Part shown: positions 6,269 to 14,247 of the stretch, piece by piece
Position numbering within the stretch: the first letter of the stretch is position 1
How the letters are laid out: each line of letters begins with the position of its first letter
Assembly: GCF_900114375.1 (NCBI RefSeq)
Contig: NZ_FOSV01000010.1
Coordinates: 62,001-126,000 of the forward strand
From: Methylorubrum salsuginis
GTDB lineage: Bacteria; Pseudomonadota; Alphaproteobacteria; Rhizobiales; Beijerinckiaceae
Direction of reading: 5' to 3'
DNA: 64,000 nucleotides
The notes under the pieces: model-generated
What the model was told of the DNA's origin: nothing
Databases searched by the model: none
What the model saw: only the letters and a program-made list of their open reading frames with translations
Position numbers and translations under genes: made by a program

Positions 6269-7654
6269 ATGGATTATGCAGCCTTTCTCGCGGCCAAGCG
6301 CCGGGCCGATCCGCCGACCGGCCTTACCGATCTGCCGCCCCTCGCCGAGGCCTTGTTCCCGTTCCAGGCCGACATCGTGCGGTGGGCGCTGCGCCGCGGC
6401 CGCGCCGGGGTGTTCGCCGGCACCGGCCTCGGCAAGACCCTGATTGAGCTCGCCTGGGGCGACGCCATAGCGCGCGCCACCGGCGGCATGGTCCTGCACC
6501 TCGCGCCGCTGGCCGTGGCCGCCCAGGTCATCCGCGAGGCCGACAAGTTCGACGTCCCGGCGCGGCAGGTGCGCGAGCAATCCGAGTGCGGGCCCGGCAT
6601 CAACGTCACGAACTACCAGAAGCTCGGCCACTTCGATCTCGGTCGGTTCGTGGCCGTGGTGTTGGACGAGTCCAGCATCCTGAAGAGCGCGACCGGCCAC
6701 TACCGCACGCACCTGATCCAGGCTTGCGCCACGATCCCCTACCGCCTCGCCGCGACCGCGACGCCGGCCCCCAACGACTTCATGGAGCTCGGCAACCATG
6801 CTGAGTTCCTGGGGGCGATGTCCTACACGGACATGCTCGCCACGTTCTTCACGCACGACGGCAGCGAGACGCAGAAGTGGCGCCTGAAGGGCCACGCCGA
6901 GGCTGCGTTCTGGCGCTGGCTCGCCTCATTCTGCGTGATGCTGCGCCAGCCCTCCGACCTCGGATACGAGGACGGCGCCTATCGGCTGCCGCCGCTGCAT
7001 CAGGTCCAGCACACGGTTCGGGCCGAGCACGACCCGGCCGCGACCGGCACGCTGTTCCCGATGGAGGCCCGCACGATGCGGGAGCGCCTGACGGCCCGGC
7101 GCGACACGGTAGCGGAGCGCGTGGCGCTGGCTGCCTCGATCACGCCGCCGGATCGGCCCTTCGTGTGGTGGTGCAACCTCAACGCCGAGAGCGAGGGGCT
7201 GGCCCGCGCCATCCCCGGCGCGGTCGAGATCCGCGGCTCCGATGACGAGGATGAGAAGGAGCGCAAGATCCTCGATTTCGTCGAGGGCCGCAGCCTGCAC
7301 CTCGTCACCAAAGCCTCGATCTGCGGCTACGGGCTCAACTTCCAGCACTGCGCCGACACCGGCTTCGTCGGCCTGAACGACAGCTGGGAGCAGGTCTACC
7401 AGTCCGTCCGCCGCTTCTGGCGCTTCGGACAGACCCAGCCCGTCACGGCCCATTTCATCGCCGCCGAGACCGAGGGCGCCGTCGTCGCCAACCTCAAGCG
7501 CAAGGAGGCCGACGCCGAGCGGATGGCCTCCGCCATGGTCGCCCACATGGCCGACCTCGGCGCGGCCGCGATCCGCGGCGCCGAGCGCGACCGCCCCGTC
7601 TACGCGCCCGCGCAGGCGCTTTCGCTTCCTGCCTGGATTGGAGACGCCGCATGA
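6269..7654 (+). CDS. SNF2-family (DEAD/DEAH) helicase
   Basis: A 461-residue superfamily 2 ATPase. Motif I is GTGLGKT (residues 51-57), motif II VLDES (131-135), motif III ATATPAPND (about 162-170), and motif VI SVRRFWRFGQ near residue 385. The second RecA lobe is present, so it is full length. Compact phage SNF2 helicases typically sit with a VRR-NUC nuclease, as here, and are taken to remodel or unwind replication or recombination intermediates. The gene overlaps the methyltransferase by ATGA (7651-7654) and follows the clamp after 11 bases. Confidence 0.92.
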   Translation: MDYAAFLAAKRRADPPTGLTDLPPLAEALFPFQADIVRWALRRGRAGVFAGTGLGKTLIELAWGDAIARATGGMVLHLAPLAVAAQVIREADKFDVPARQVREQSECGPGINVTNYQKLGHFDLGRFVAVVLDESSILKSATGHYRTHLIQACATIPYRLAATATPAPNDFMELGNHAEFLGAMSYTDMLATFFTHDGSETQKWRLKGHAEAAFWRWLASFCVMLRQPSDLGYEDGAYRLPPLHQVQHTVRAEHDPAATGTLFPMEARTMRERLTARRDTVAERVALAASITPPDRPFVWWCNLNAESEGLARAIPGAVEIRGSDDEDEKERKILDFVEGRSLHLVTKASICGYGLNFQHCADTGFVGLNDSWEQVYQSVRRFWRFGQTQPVTAHFIAAETEGAVVANLKRKEADAERMASAMVAHMADLGAAAIRGAERDRPVYAPAQALSLPAWIGDAA

Positions 7655-8712
7655 GCCACTTCGCCAACATTCGCGCCGTCAACCAAGTCGTGACCGACGA
7701 CTATGCAATCTATGAGGGCGACGCCTGCGAGATGATCCAGGCCCTACCGAGCGGGATCATCCATTACGGCATTCACAGCCCGCCTTTCGAGGGCCTGTAT
7801 AAATTCTCCAGGCACGAGCGCGACCTCTCGAACAGCGAGGGCGAGCAGTTCTGGCAGCACTACGCCTTCCTGATCGCCGAGTTGCTTCGCGTCACGGTGC
7901 CGGGCCGCCTGCACTCCGTCCACGTCATGCAGTTGCCGACCAGCAAGCGCCGGGACGGCTTCATCGGGATGCGCGACTTCCGCGGCGAGGTCGTGCGCGC
8001 CTTCGAGGCCGCGGGCTGGCACTTCCATTCCGAGGTGTGCATCTGGAAAGACCCGGTCGGCGCGATGACGCGCACGAAGTCGATCCGGCTCCTGCACAAG
8101 CAGATCACCAAGGATTCGAGCCTGAGCGGTCAGGCCGCCGCCGACTACGTCCTGACGTTCCGCAAGCCGGGCGAGAACCCCGAGCCGATCGGCGGATCGT
8201 TCGAGGAGTACGTCGGCACCGACCTCGACATCTCCCGCGACGCCTACGAGCGCGAGATCGCCGAGCGCCGCGGCCAGTGGAAGGGGCCTGGCCCCTACAA
8301 GCCCTGGCCCTACGAGCAATGGGCCTCGATCATGGTGTGGCAGCGCTACGCCTCGCCGGTCTGGACCGACATCGACCAGCACCGCACCCTGCAGAACAAG
8401 CGCCACAACCCGGCCGCGCGCGACGAGCGCGACGAGGCCGACGAGCAGCACATCTCGCCGCTTCAGCTCGACGTCATCGAACGCTGCGTCGATCTCTGGT
8501 CGGCGCCGGGCGACACGGTGCTCACGCCGTTCCTGGGTATCGGCAGCGAGGTCTGGGCGGCCGTCAACATGGGCCGCCGCGGCATCGGCTTCGAGCTCAA
8601 GGACACCTATTTCGCCCAGGCCGCCCGCAACCTCGCGGCTCGCCCCGCCAAGGAGGCTGAGCCGAGCAAGGTGCTCGACTTCTTCACCGCGCTCGCGCCG
8701 GCTGCGGAGTAG
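7651..8712 (+). CDS. DNA methyltransferase, SPPF type (N4-cytosine or N6-adenine)
   Basis: A 353-residue class-beta DNA methyltransferase. The catalytic motif IV is SPPF (residues 43-46) near the N terminus and the AdoMet motif I is near the C terminus (TPFLGIGSEVWAAVNMGRRG), the order typical of beta enzymes. SPPF/SPPY is commonest in N4-cytosine enzymes, but adenine specificity cannot be excluded. No matching restriction nuclease is next to it, so it is an orphan enzyme, probably protecting phage DNA against host restriction or marking replicated DNA. It is translationally coupled to the helicase. Confidence 0.9.
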   Translation: MSHFANIRAVNQVVTDDYAIYEGDACEMIQALPSGIIHYGIHSPPFEGLYKFSRHERDLSNSEGEQFWQHYAFLIAELLRVTVPGRLHSVHVMQLPTSKRRDGFIGMRDFRGEVVRAFEAAGWHFHSEVCIWKDPVGAMTRTKSIRLLHKQITKDSSLSGQAAADYVLTFRKPGENPEPIGGSFEEYVGTDLDISRDAYEREIAERRGQWKGPGPYKPWPYEQWASIMVWQRYASPVWTDIDQHRTLQNKRHNPAARDERDEADEQHISPLQLDVIERCVDLWSAPGDTVLTPFLGIGSEVWAAVNMGRRGIGFELKDTYFAQAARNLAARPAKEAEPSKVLDFFTALAPAAE

Positions 8713-8719
8713 GTGCGGA

Positions 8720-9604
8720 GTGGCCCTCTCACCCGACATGATCGACGCCATGCTCGCTGCGGGGCTGACCCGCGAGCAAATGGCCGCGCTGATGAAGGTC
8801 GAGGCGGCCAAGGACCTCGCCGACGCTGAGGCCAAACGGCTGGCCGAGATCGCTGCGCAGCAAGCGAAAGAGGAAGAGCGTCGCGCGCGCCAGAACGAGC
8901 GGCAGCAGCGTCGGCGCCGTCTCGCGTCACACGTTGTCACACATCAGACGTGTGACAACGTGGTTGATGCCGTGACACGGCGTGACAACCCCGCCCCCTC
9001 CCTGAATGGTCGCCCCCCTTCCCCGACACCCCAACCCCCCACCCTTAATCCCTCCCCCGCCCCGATTTCCGATGCTGCCGCATCGGCCGGGACTGCCGTC
9101 CCGCCGCCCGCCACCGAGCTTTCGACTTCGGATCGGGTTTGGGTCGAGTTTCCCGCCGTCCTCGCCGATCTCAGCGGCCGGTCGGACAAGAGCGTCCGGA
9201 CGTGGATCGGCAAGCTGCTGGCGAAGCACAGCGCCGAGGAGGTCCACGGGGCGCTGAGCGCCGCTGTCGCGGCCGGGACCGGCGACCCCTTTGGCTACAC
9301 GGTGCGCGTGCTGAACCCGATCAAGCCGCGCGATGCGCCCGCGCGAGGCCGCTCGGCATCCGCCGCCGACCTCTGGGCCGCCGACGCCCACGAAGCCCAC
9401 CACTCCCGCCAGCGAGGCTCGGATGACCAGCGCCCTTTCGACCGTAGCCGAACCGGAACAGCGGCTTCCGGCGATCCGTGGGGGTATCCCGCCCGCGCCG
9501 CAGCGCACGGCGGCCCTGATCGGCTACCTGCACAACAACCTGGAGCCGATCCCGGGGAACTTCCGCCGCTACGCCTTGTCGGCGGCGGCCGCGCCGACCG
9601 ATGA
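8720..9604 (+). CDS. Replication-initiation-like protein containing the putative origin
   Basis: A 294-residue open frame starting at GTG 8720. Residues 1-75 form a charged helix (EEERRARQNERQQRRRR), followed by a proline-rich linker and a small helical domain (VLADLSGRSDKSVRTWIGKL). The bases encoding the linker hold a 13-bp palindrome and iterons, the arrangement of lambda O, where the origin lies inside the initiator gene. The last 182 bases overlap the next gene in another frame, and the corresponding tail is low in complexity, so the native end may be earlier. The initiator role is inferred from position and iterons. Confidence 0.6.
   Translation: MALSPDMIDAMLAAGLTREQMAALMKVEAAKDLADAEAKRLAEIAAQQAKEEERRARQNERQQRRRRLASHVVTHQTCDNVVDAVTRRDNPAPSLNGRPPSPTPQPPTLNPSPAPISDAAASAGTAVPPPATELSTSDRVWVEFPAVLADLSGRSDKSVRTWIGKLLAKHSAEEVHGALSAAVAAGTGDPFGYTVRVLNPIKPRDAPARGRSASAADLWAADAHEAHHSRQRGSDDQRPFDRSRTGTAASGDPWGYPARAAAHGGPDRLPAQQPGADPGELPPLRLVGGGRADR
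8930..8989. other. Putative phage replication origin (palindrome and iterons)
   Basis: CACGTTGTCACAC (8930-8942) and GTGTGACAACGTG (8950-8962) form a perfect 13-bp inverted repeat with a 7-base spacer. GTGACAAC occurs at 8952-8959 and 8982-8989 and in inverse orientation at 8933-8940; a degenerate GTGACACG lies at 8972-8979. Several copies of one 8-mer within 60 bases inside a probable initiator gene are characteristic of lambdoid-type origins. Confidence 0.55.
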
Positions 9605-10187
9605 GCAGCGCGGCCTGCTGCTGGATCGCCGCAGCGAGATCGACGCCGGGCTGAAAGGCGCCGACGACATCACCATCCGCGAGAATGTCGGCATCCTACG
9701 CTCCAGCATGGCGACGGCGCCGCTCGGCCCCGAGGCGATGCAGCTCGCCAAGCAGGGCTTCATCATGGTTCTCGGCCAGTACCCGGCCTGGGCCGTGGTG
9801 GAGACGACGATGCGGTTCCTGTCCGGCCGCACCGGCAACGGCACCTACGCGCCGACGGCGGCCGAGATGGCGAACGTCTGCCGCGAGCTGATCTCGGGCC
9901 ACCTCGCCGAGCGGGCGCGGATCAACGCCATCCTCGACGCCGAGGTCTACCACGTCGCCAGCGAGGCGGATCGGGCGGAGATCAACCGCGCGCACGCCGA
10001 GTTCGTGGCCGAGACCACGAAGCGCGCCGCTGCACCGACCGGGCCGGCTCCGGAACCGCTCCCCGAGCGCCGCGACTCGAAGCTTGCCGCCGACCTTGAG
10101 CGGCGGCGAGCGCGCCGTGAGGCGGGCAAGCGCGAGGGCGCGCCTGCGCCTGCTTCGGCTCTGTCCGAAGAGGACGGCGAGACCTGA
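9423..10187 (+). CDS. Hypothetical protein of the replication module
   Basis: A 254-residue protein starting at ATG 9423, well inside the preceding frame. It is mainly helical with no Walker motif (IRENVGILRSSMATAP, QYPAWAVVETTMRFLSGRTG), and its charged C-terminal tail is rich in Arg and Glu (AADLERRRARREAGKREGAP). Following an initiator-like gene, a helicase-loader or primosome accessory role is possible, but no ATPase signature supports it. Amino-acid composition is natural, unlike the overlapping frame. Confidence 0.65.
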   Translation: MTSALSTVAEPEQRLPAIRGGIPPAPQRTAALIGYLHNNLEPIPGNFRRYALSAAAAPTDEQRGLLLDRRSEIDAGLKGADDITIRENVGILRSSMATAPLGPEAMQLAKQGFIMVLGQYPAWAVVETTMRFLSGRTGNGTYAPTAAEMANVCRELISGHLAERARINAILDAEVYHVASEADRAEINRAHAEFVAETTKRAAAPTGPAPEPLPERRDSKLAADLERRRARREAGKREGAPAPASALSEEDGET

Positions 10188-10238
10188 TCGCCGATCCTCT
10201 CCCTACCCCCTCCCGTAGCGTATCGAGGAACAGCCGCC

Positions 10239-10934
10239 ATGACGAACAAGCAGCGCCGCGCGCAGCGCCGGATGAAGGCCAGGGAGAAGAAGCGCCGGAA
10301 CGTCAGGAAGGCGGTCGCCGTGAACATGCAGTCTGTTCGCGCGGGCGATTACACCGCGGCCCGGGAGGAGTTGCCCCGATTCGAGGTTGCGACCGGCCTG
10401 ACGTGGTATGTGGTCCGGACGCTGCCGCGTTGGGCGGCGCGGGCGGCCGAGCAGATCAGGGCCATCGGCATCCCGGTGTTCGAAGCGCGGGAGGCGATCC
10501 GGCTCGTCTCGGACATCGGCAAGGTGCGAGTCGCCCTGGTGCCGGTGCTGAACCGGCTGCTGTTCGTCGGCATCGCGGAAGGTACGAGCGAACTGCGGCG
10601 CGTGGAGGAGCATCCCGGCGTCTACGACGACCTGACGAGCTATCGTCGTGGCGGCGTCATGCGCAGCGCCAGCGGCCTGCCGATGACGATCCCGGCGACC
10701 GAGATGCAGGACTTTGCCGACGCCATCACTGGACACGGCGAGGAGGTCCAGTTGGCGGCCCAGATCCTGTACGAAATCGGCCATGCCGTTGTGGTGGAAG
10801 ACGGCGCCTTCGCCTCCTTTCGAGGGATCGTGGAGGAGGTCGACGAGGAGCGGAGTCGGCTCAAGGTCGCCGTGGAGATCTTCGGGCGCATGACGCCTGT
10901 GGAACTCGAATACAAGCAGGTGCGCGTCGCTTGA
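10239..10934 (+). CDS. NusG/RfaH-like transcription antiterminator
   Basis: A 231-residue protein. A basic N-terminal stretch is followed by an NGN domain (about residues 52-120, TWYVVRTLPRWAARAAEQIR, then LNRLLFVGIAEG) and a C-terminal KOW-type domain (EIGHAVVVEDGAFASFRGIV, EVDEERSRLKVAVEIFGRMT). NusG paralogues bind RNA polymerase and suppress pausing or termination. It is the last early gene; immediately after it come a noncoding stretch, an intrinsic terminator and the late operon. This is the position of lambda Q, so it is probably the late-gene antiterminator. Confidence 0.85.
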   Translation: MTNKQRRAQRRMKAREKKRRNVRKAVAVNMQSVRAGDYTAAREELPRFEVATGLTWYVVRTLPRWAARAAEQIRAIGIPVFEAREAIRLVSDIGKVRVALVPVLNRLLFVGIAEGTSELRRVEEHPGVYDDLTSYRRGGVMRSASGLPMTIPATEMQDFADAITGHGEEVQLAAQILYEIGHAVVVEDGAFASFRGIVEEVDEERSRLKVAVEIFGRMTPVELEYKQVRVA

Positions 10935-11110
10935 CTTTCGCCCCGCGCGCGCGGCAGGCTCGCACTTAGGATATCCCGCCCGCGGCGACAGCGCATCGCG
11001 CAGTCTGGCCCAGGCGGCGACCCGGCCCACGGCATAGGTCCGAGGCGCCGGGATTGTTGCGCCCCGAGCGACGGGATCGCTACGGGGCTTTTTCATGCTC
11101 GGGGTAGGGC
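10935..11110 (+). promoter_or_regulatory. Noncoding leader between the antiterminator and the late operon
   Basis: A GC-rich stretch of 176 bases with no credible gene. It ends in a strong hairpin terminator (11061-11093). A late promoter is expected here by analogy with lambda pR'-tR', but no consensus -35/-10 can be picked with confidence. The 5' arm of the terminator (CCCCGAGC, 11062-11069) can alternatively pair with GCTCGGGG at 11097-11104. Confidence 0.45.
11061..11093 (+). terminator. Rho-independent terminator before the late operon
   Basis: GCCCCG (11061-11066) pairs with CGGGGC (11083-11088), enclosing the nested arms AGCGA and TCGCT, and is followed at once by TTTTT. It lies between the NusG-like gene and the first packaging gene, so late expression would require readthrough or a promoter inside the short remaining gap. 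Confidence 0.75.
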
Positions 11111-11437
11111 ATGGCCCGTCTCGCGACCCTCGCCCCCCGCCTTGGCACCCTCGACACGAGGACAGCCCGCCCAGCCCCGAAGCGCGCTGATCCCGAGTTG
11201 CTGACCATCGAGCACAGGGCCTGGCGCCTTGAGGTACTGAAGCGCGCGCATTGGCGCTGCCAGTGGGCAGGATGCGGGGTTCAAGGCGGGCGCGGTGGCG
11301 TCAGGCTCTATGCCGACCACATCATCGAGCGGAAGGACGGTGGCGCTCCACTGGACCCGGCCAACGGACAGGCGCTCTGCCCGAAGCACCATCAGGTTAA
11401 GACGGCGCGGGCGAGGGCTGGGCGGATGGGTCTATGA
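11111..11437 (+). CDS. HNH endonuclease of the packaging module
   Basis: A 108-residue protein with a zinc-supported HNH motif: C50 and C55, then ADHIIERKDGG (H70), N85 and LCPKHH (C90, H93). Small HNH proteins encoded just before terminase in HK97-like phages are needed for cos cleavage and packaging, and its position agrees. Its end overlaps the stop of the convergent gene by six bases. An ATG at 11111 after GGGGTAGGGC is used. Confidence 0.88.
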   Translation: MARLATLAPRLGTLDTRTARPAPKRADPELLTIEHRAWRLEVLKRAHWRCQWAGCGVQGGRGGVRLYADHIIERKDGGAPLDPANGQALCPKHHQVKTARARAGRMGL

Positions 11438-11800
11438 AGCGACAGCACTTGGTCTCCACCACGCGATGTAGACCGCTTGGTTGGGCAGCGCCTTCTTGAC
11501 TGATCCGAAGTAGCTCACGCTCCCATGGTTTGCGTACTTCGTGTTGGTCTTCAAGCGCTCAAATAGCCAGCGCTCCATGGCCACGGCTTGCCCGCCTGTC
11601 CGGTCCCAGTCGAGGAGCGCGAAGCCCTCAAGGGTCTGCCCCTCAAAGGCGAGAGCTCTTCGGTACTCGTTGCGGCGAGCCTTCGGGCGGCCCGTGATGC
11701 CGATGCAGAAGGTGTGAACTGCCGGCGCAGAGATGATGGCTTGGGCAGCTGCCAGGGTGAACTCAAGGCGGGCAAGATTCTTGTCCGTGATTGACTGCAT
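11432..11800 (-). CDS. GIY-YIG-like endonuclease, possible mobile gene
   Basis: A 122-residue protein resembling a small GIY-YIG nuclease: HTFCIGITGRPKARRNEYRR contains the second strand motif and the conserved arginine, and VAMERWLFERLK supplies the expected glutamate. The first GIY strand is poorly conserved, so the assignment is moderate. It is the only minus-strand gene inside the packaging module, set between the HNH gene and small terminase, and its base use is less GC-rich than its neighbours, as for a free-standing homing endonuclease. Confidence 0.6.
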   Translation of the reverse strand: MQSITDKNLARLEFTLAAAQAIISAPAVHTFCIGITGRPKARRNEYRRALAFEGQTLEGFALLDWDRTGGQAVAMERWLFERLKTNTKYANHGSVSYFGSVKKALPNQAVYIAWWRPSAVAS

Positions 11801-11961
11801 CGCTCGCCCCTAGTCGGCCCGCTGGCGGAGCATGGCACCTAGGGAGGGGCGGGGTCAAAAGTCGGTAGCGGCAGGGGCCGGCAACCGCACAGGGTCCCAT
11901 TCGCAGATTTTTTCCCGGTGGGTGAGCGCGAGGCCTGCGGAGTGCTGCGGACGTTCTGACG

Positions 11962-12552
11962 ATGGCGAAGCCGAAAAAGTCGATCGACTGGAAAGCGGTC
12001 GAGCGCGATTATACGAAAACGGCGTTGCCTGTCAGAGAGTTGGCGCGCTGGTACAACTGCGACGAGAAGGCGATCCGCCTGCGTGCCAAGGCCGAGGGGT
12101 GGGTCCGGCCCGGCGCCGAAACTCCGCAGCCCGCTCCGCAGAGTCCGCAGCCTCTGGACGCCCTCGTAGCGCCCATCGTCGAGCGCCTGCGCGAGTTGGC
12201 ACCGGATGAGCCGGCCACGACGCCGGACATCGTCGAGCGGGCCCGCCGCGTAACCCTTCGGCTGGTCGATGAGCTTGAGGCGGTGACGACGCGCAAGGGC
12301 GAACTCGGCGAAATGATCGACGAGGCCCTGGCTGGCAAGGACAACGCGAAGCAGCGCGAGAGCCTGCGGAAGGCGCTGAGCCTGAGCGAGCGGGCGACCG
12401 TGCTGAAGAACATCGCCCTGACGACCAAGACGCTGGCCGAGGCGCAGGCGCCCGCTGGCAAGAAGGCAGCAGCGGCAGAGGACGCGAAGTCGGCGGGGCT
12501 CGGCTCGGATTGGGGGGATGACCTCGCCATGCCGGACGCCCGGCCGAACTGA
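11962..12552 (+). CDS. terS: Terminase small subunit
   Basis: A 196-residue protein with an N-terminal HTH (DYTKTALPVRELARWYNCDE, then AIRLRAKAEGW, about residues 15-50), a long central helical region and an acidic C terminus. This is the plan of many phage small terminases, which recognise packaging sites and deliver DNA to the large subunit. It overlaps the large-terminase gene by one base in TGATG (12550-12554). Upstream (11801-11961) is a noncoding stretch that could hold a packaging site. Confidence 0.8.
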   Translation: MAKPKKSIDWKAVERDYTKTALPVRELARWYNCDEKAIRLRAKAEGWVRPGAETPQPAPQSPQPLDALVAPIVERLRELAPDEPATTPDIVERARRVTLRLVDELEAVTTRKGELGEMIDEALAGKDNAKQRESLRKALSLSERATVLKNIALTTKTLAEAQAPAGKKAAAAEDAKSAGLGSDWGDDLAMPDARPN

Positions 12553-14237
12553 TGGCCTGGAACACGGCCTGCCCGGACTGGGAGGATCGCATCCTCGCCG
12601 GGCGCACGCTGGTGCCGGACCTGCCGCTGTTCGAAGGCGAGGCGGCCCGCGCCGTCCGGATCTTCAACCGGCTGCGCATCCCGGACGTGATCGGCAAGCC
12701 GACCATGGCCGAGGCCGGGACCGAGTGGCTTCTGCCGATCGTGCGGGCCATCTGTGGCGCCTACGACCCGGCGACCGACCGGCGGATGATCCAGGAATTC
12801 TTCTGGCTCGTCCCGAAGAAGAATTCCAAGTCGTCCGGCGCCGCGGCCATCATGGTCACGGTGCTGATCGTGAACCGGCGCCCCTTGGCCGAAGCGCTGC
12901 TGGTGGCGCCGACCAAGGAGATCGCGAACATCGCCTACAAGCAGGCGTGGGGCATCATCCAGGCCGACCCGGAGTTGGCGAAGCTCTTCCACGGCCAGCA
13001 CCACGTCCGGACCATCACCCATCGGCGCACCGGCGCCTCGCTCCAGATCAAAGCGGCCGACACCGACGTCATCACCGGGTCGAAGGCGACCTACACACTG
13101 ATCGACGAGACGCATGTGTTCGCTAAGAAGCCGCGGGCGGCCGATGTCTTCGTCGAGATCCGCGGTGCGCTGGCCGCCCGGCCGGACGGCTTCCTGATTC
13201 AGGTCACGACGCAGTCGAAGGATACGCCGGCGGGCGTCTTCAAGCAGGAACTCGAGACCGCACGCCGGGTGCGCGACGGCGAGATGGCGCTCCCGCTGCT
13301 GCCGATCCTCTACGAGTTGCCGGCCCGGCTGACAAAGGACGGGGGATGGAAGGACCGGACGCTCTGGCCGCTGGTCAATCCGAACATGGGCCGGTCGGTG
13401 GATGAGGGGTTCCTCGCCAACCAGCTGACGAAGGCCGATCAGGAAGGGCCGGAGGCGCTGGCGCTGCTGGCCTCGCAGCATTTCAACGTCGAGATCGGCA
13501 TGGGCCTACGGGCCAACCGCTGGCCCGGCGCCGAGTTCTGGGAGCGCGCGGCGGAGCCGGAAGGCCTCACTCTGGACGACCTGCTCCACCGCTCCGAGGT
13601 TATCTGCATCGGCATCGACGGCGGCGGCCTGGACGATCTCTTCGGCCTCGCCGTCGTGGGCCGCGACAGTGTCACCCGCGATTGGCTCGCCTGGACGCAT
13701 GCTTGGGCCCACAAGGGCGTGCTGGAGCGCCGCAAGAGCATCGCGACGAAGCTGCGCGAGTTCGAGGCCGCGGGCGAGATGACGATCGTCGCCGACGAGC
13801 TGGACGACATCTCGGCCATCGTCGCCATCGCGGAACGGGTGAAGGACGCGGGCCTGCTCGCCTGCATCGGCGTCGATCCGGCGGGCCTGGGCGAGCTGAT
13901 CGAGGCCTTCGCCGAGGTCGGCATCACCCAAGATGAGAAGCTCCTTATCGGCGTGAGCCAGGGCTACGGCCTGATGAACGCGATCAAGACGGCGGAGCGG
14001 AAGCTGGCGTCGGGCACGCTTCGGCACTCGGGCTCGGGCCTCGCGGCGTGGTGCGCGTCGAACCTCAAGATCGAGCCCACCGCGACCGCGATCCGGGCGA
14101 CGAAGCAGAACGCGGGCGACGCCAAGATCGACGTGGCCATGGCCTTGTTCAACGCGGTGGCGCTGATGGCAACGAATCCCGAGCCGGCCGAGATCTCCGA
14201 CCCGAGCGACTTCCTCCGGGAACCGCTGTTCGCCTGA
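12552..14237 (+). CDS. terL: Terminase large subunit
   Basis: A 561-residue packaging motor of usual length. The ATPase half has a variant Walker A (VPKKNSKS, residues 87-94), a Walker B with catalytic glutamate (TLIDETHVF, D185/E186) and a coupling motif (QVTTQSKD). The nuclease half has the acidic sites GIDGGGLDD (D355 onwards), GVDPAG and KIDVAMAL. It cleaves concatemeric DNA and pumps it through the portal. It is most like HK97/terminase_1 family proteins. Confidence 0.95.
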   Translation: MAWNTACPDWEDRILAGRTLVPDLPLFEGEAARAVRIFNRLRIPDVIGKPTMAEAGTEWLLPIVRAICGAYDPATDRRMIQEFFWLVPKKNSKSSGAAAIMVTVLIVNRRPLAEALLVAPTKEIANIAYKQAWGIIQADPELAKLFHGQHHVRTITHRRTGASLQIKAADTDVITGSKATYTLIDETHVFAKKPRAADVFVEIRGALAARPDGFLIQVTTQSKDTPAGVFKQELETARRVRDGEMALPLLPILYELPARLTKDGGWKDRTLWPLVNPNMGRSVDEGFLANQLTKADQEGPEALALLASQHFNVEIGMGLRANRWPGAEFWERAAEPEGLTLDDLLHRSEVICIGIDGGGLDDLFGLAVVGRDSVTRDWLAWTHAWAHKGVLERRKSIATKLREFEAAGEMTIVADELDDISAIVAIAERVKDAGLLACIGVDPAGLGELIEAFAEVGITQDEKLLIGVSQGYGLMNAIKTAERKLASGTLRHSGSGLAAWCASNLKIEPTATAIRATKQNAGDAKIDVAMALFNAVALMATNPEPAEISDPSDFLREPLFA

Positions 14238-14247
14238 AAGGCTGCGC

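Noticed and set aside
5309..7654. Long open frame upstream of the helicase start in the helicase frame
   Set aside because: The extra N terminus lies inside dnaN in another frame and is arginine/glycine-rich. The helicase begins at ATG 6269.
11801..11961. Possible cos site before small terminase
   Set aside because: Position is right for a packaging site, but no cohesive-end symmetry or known consensus can be recognised, so it is not called.
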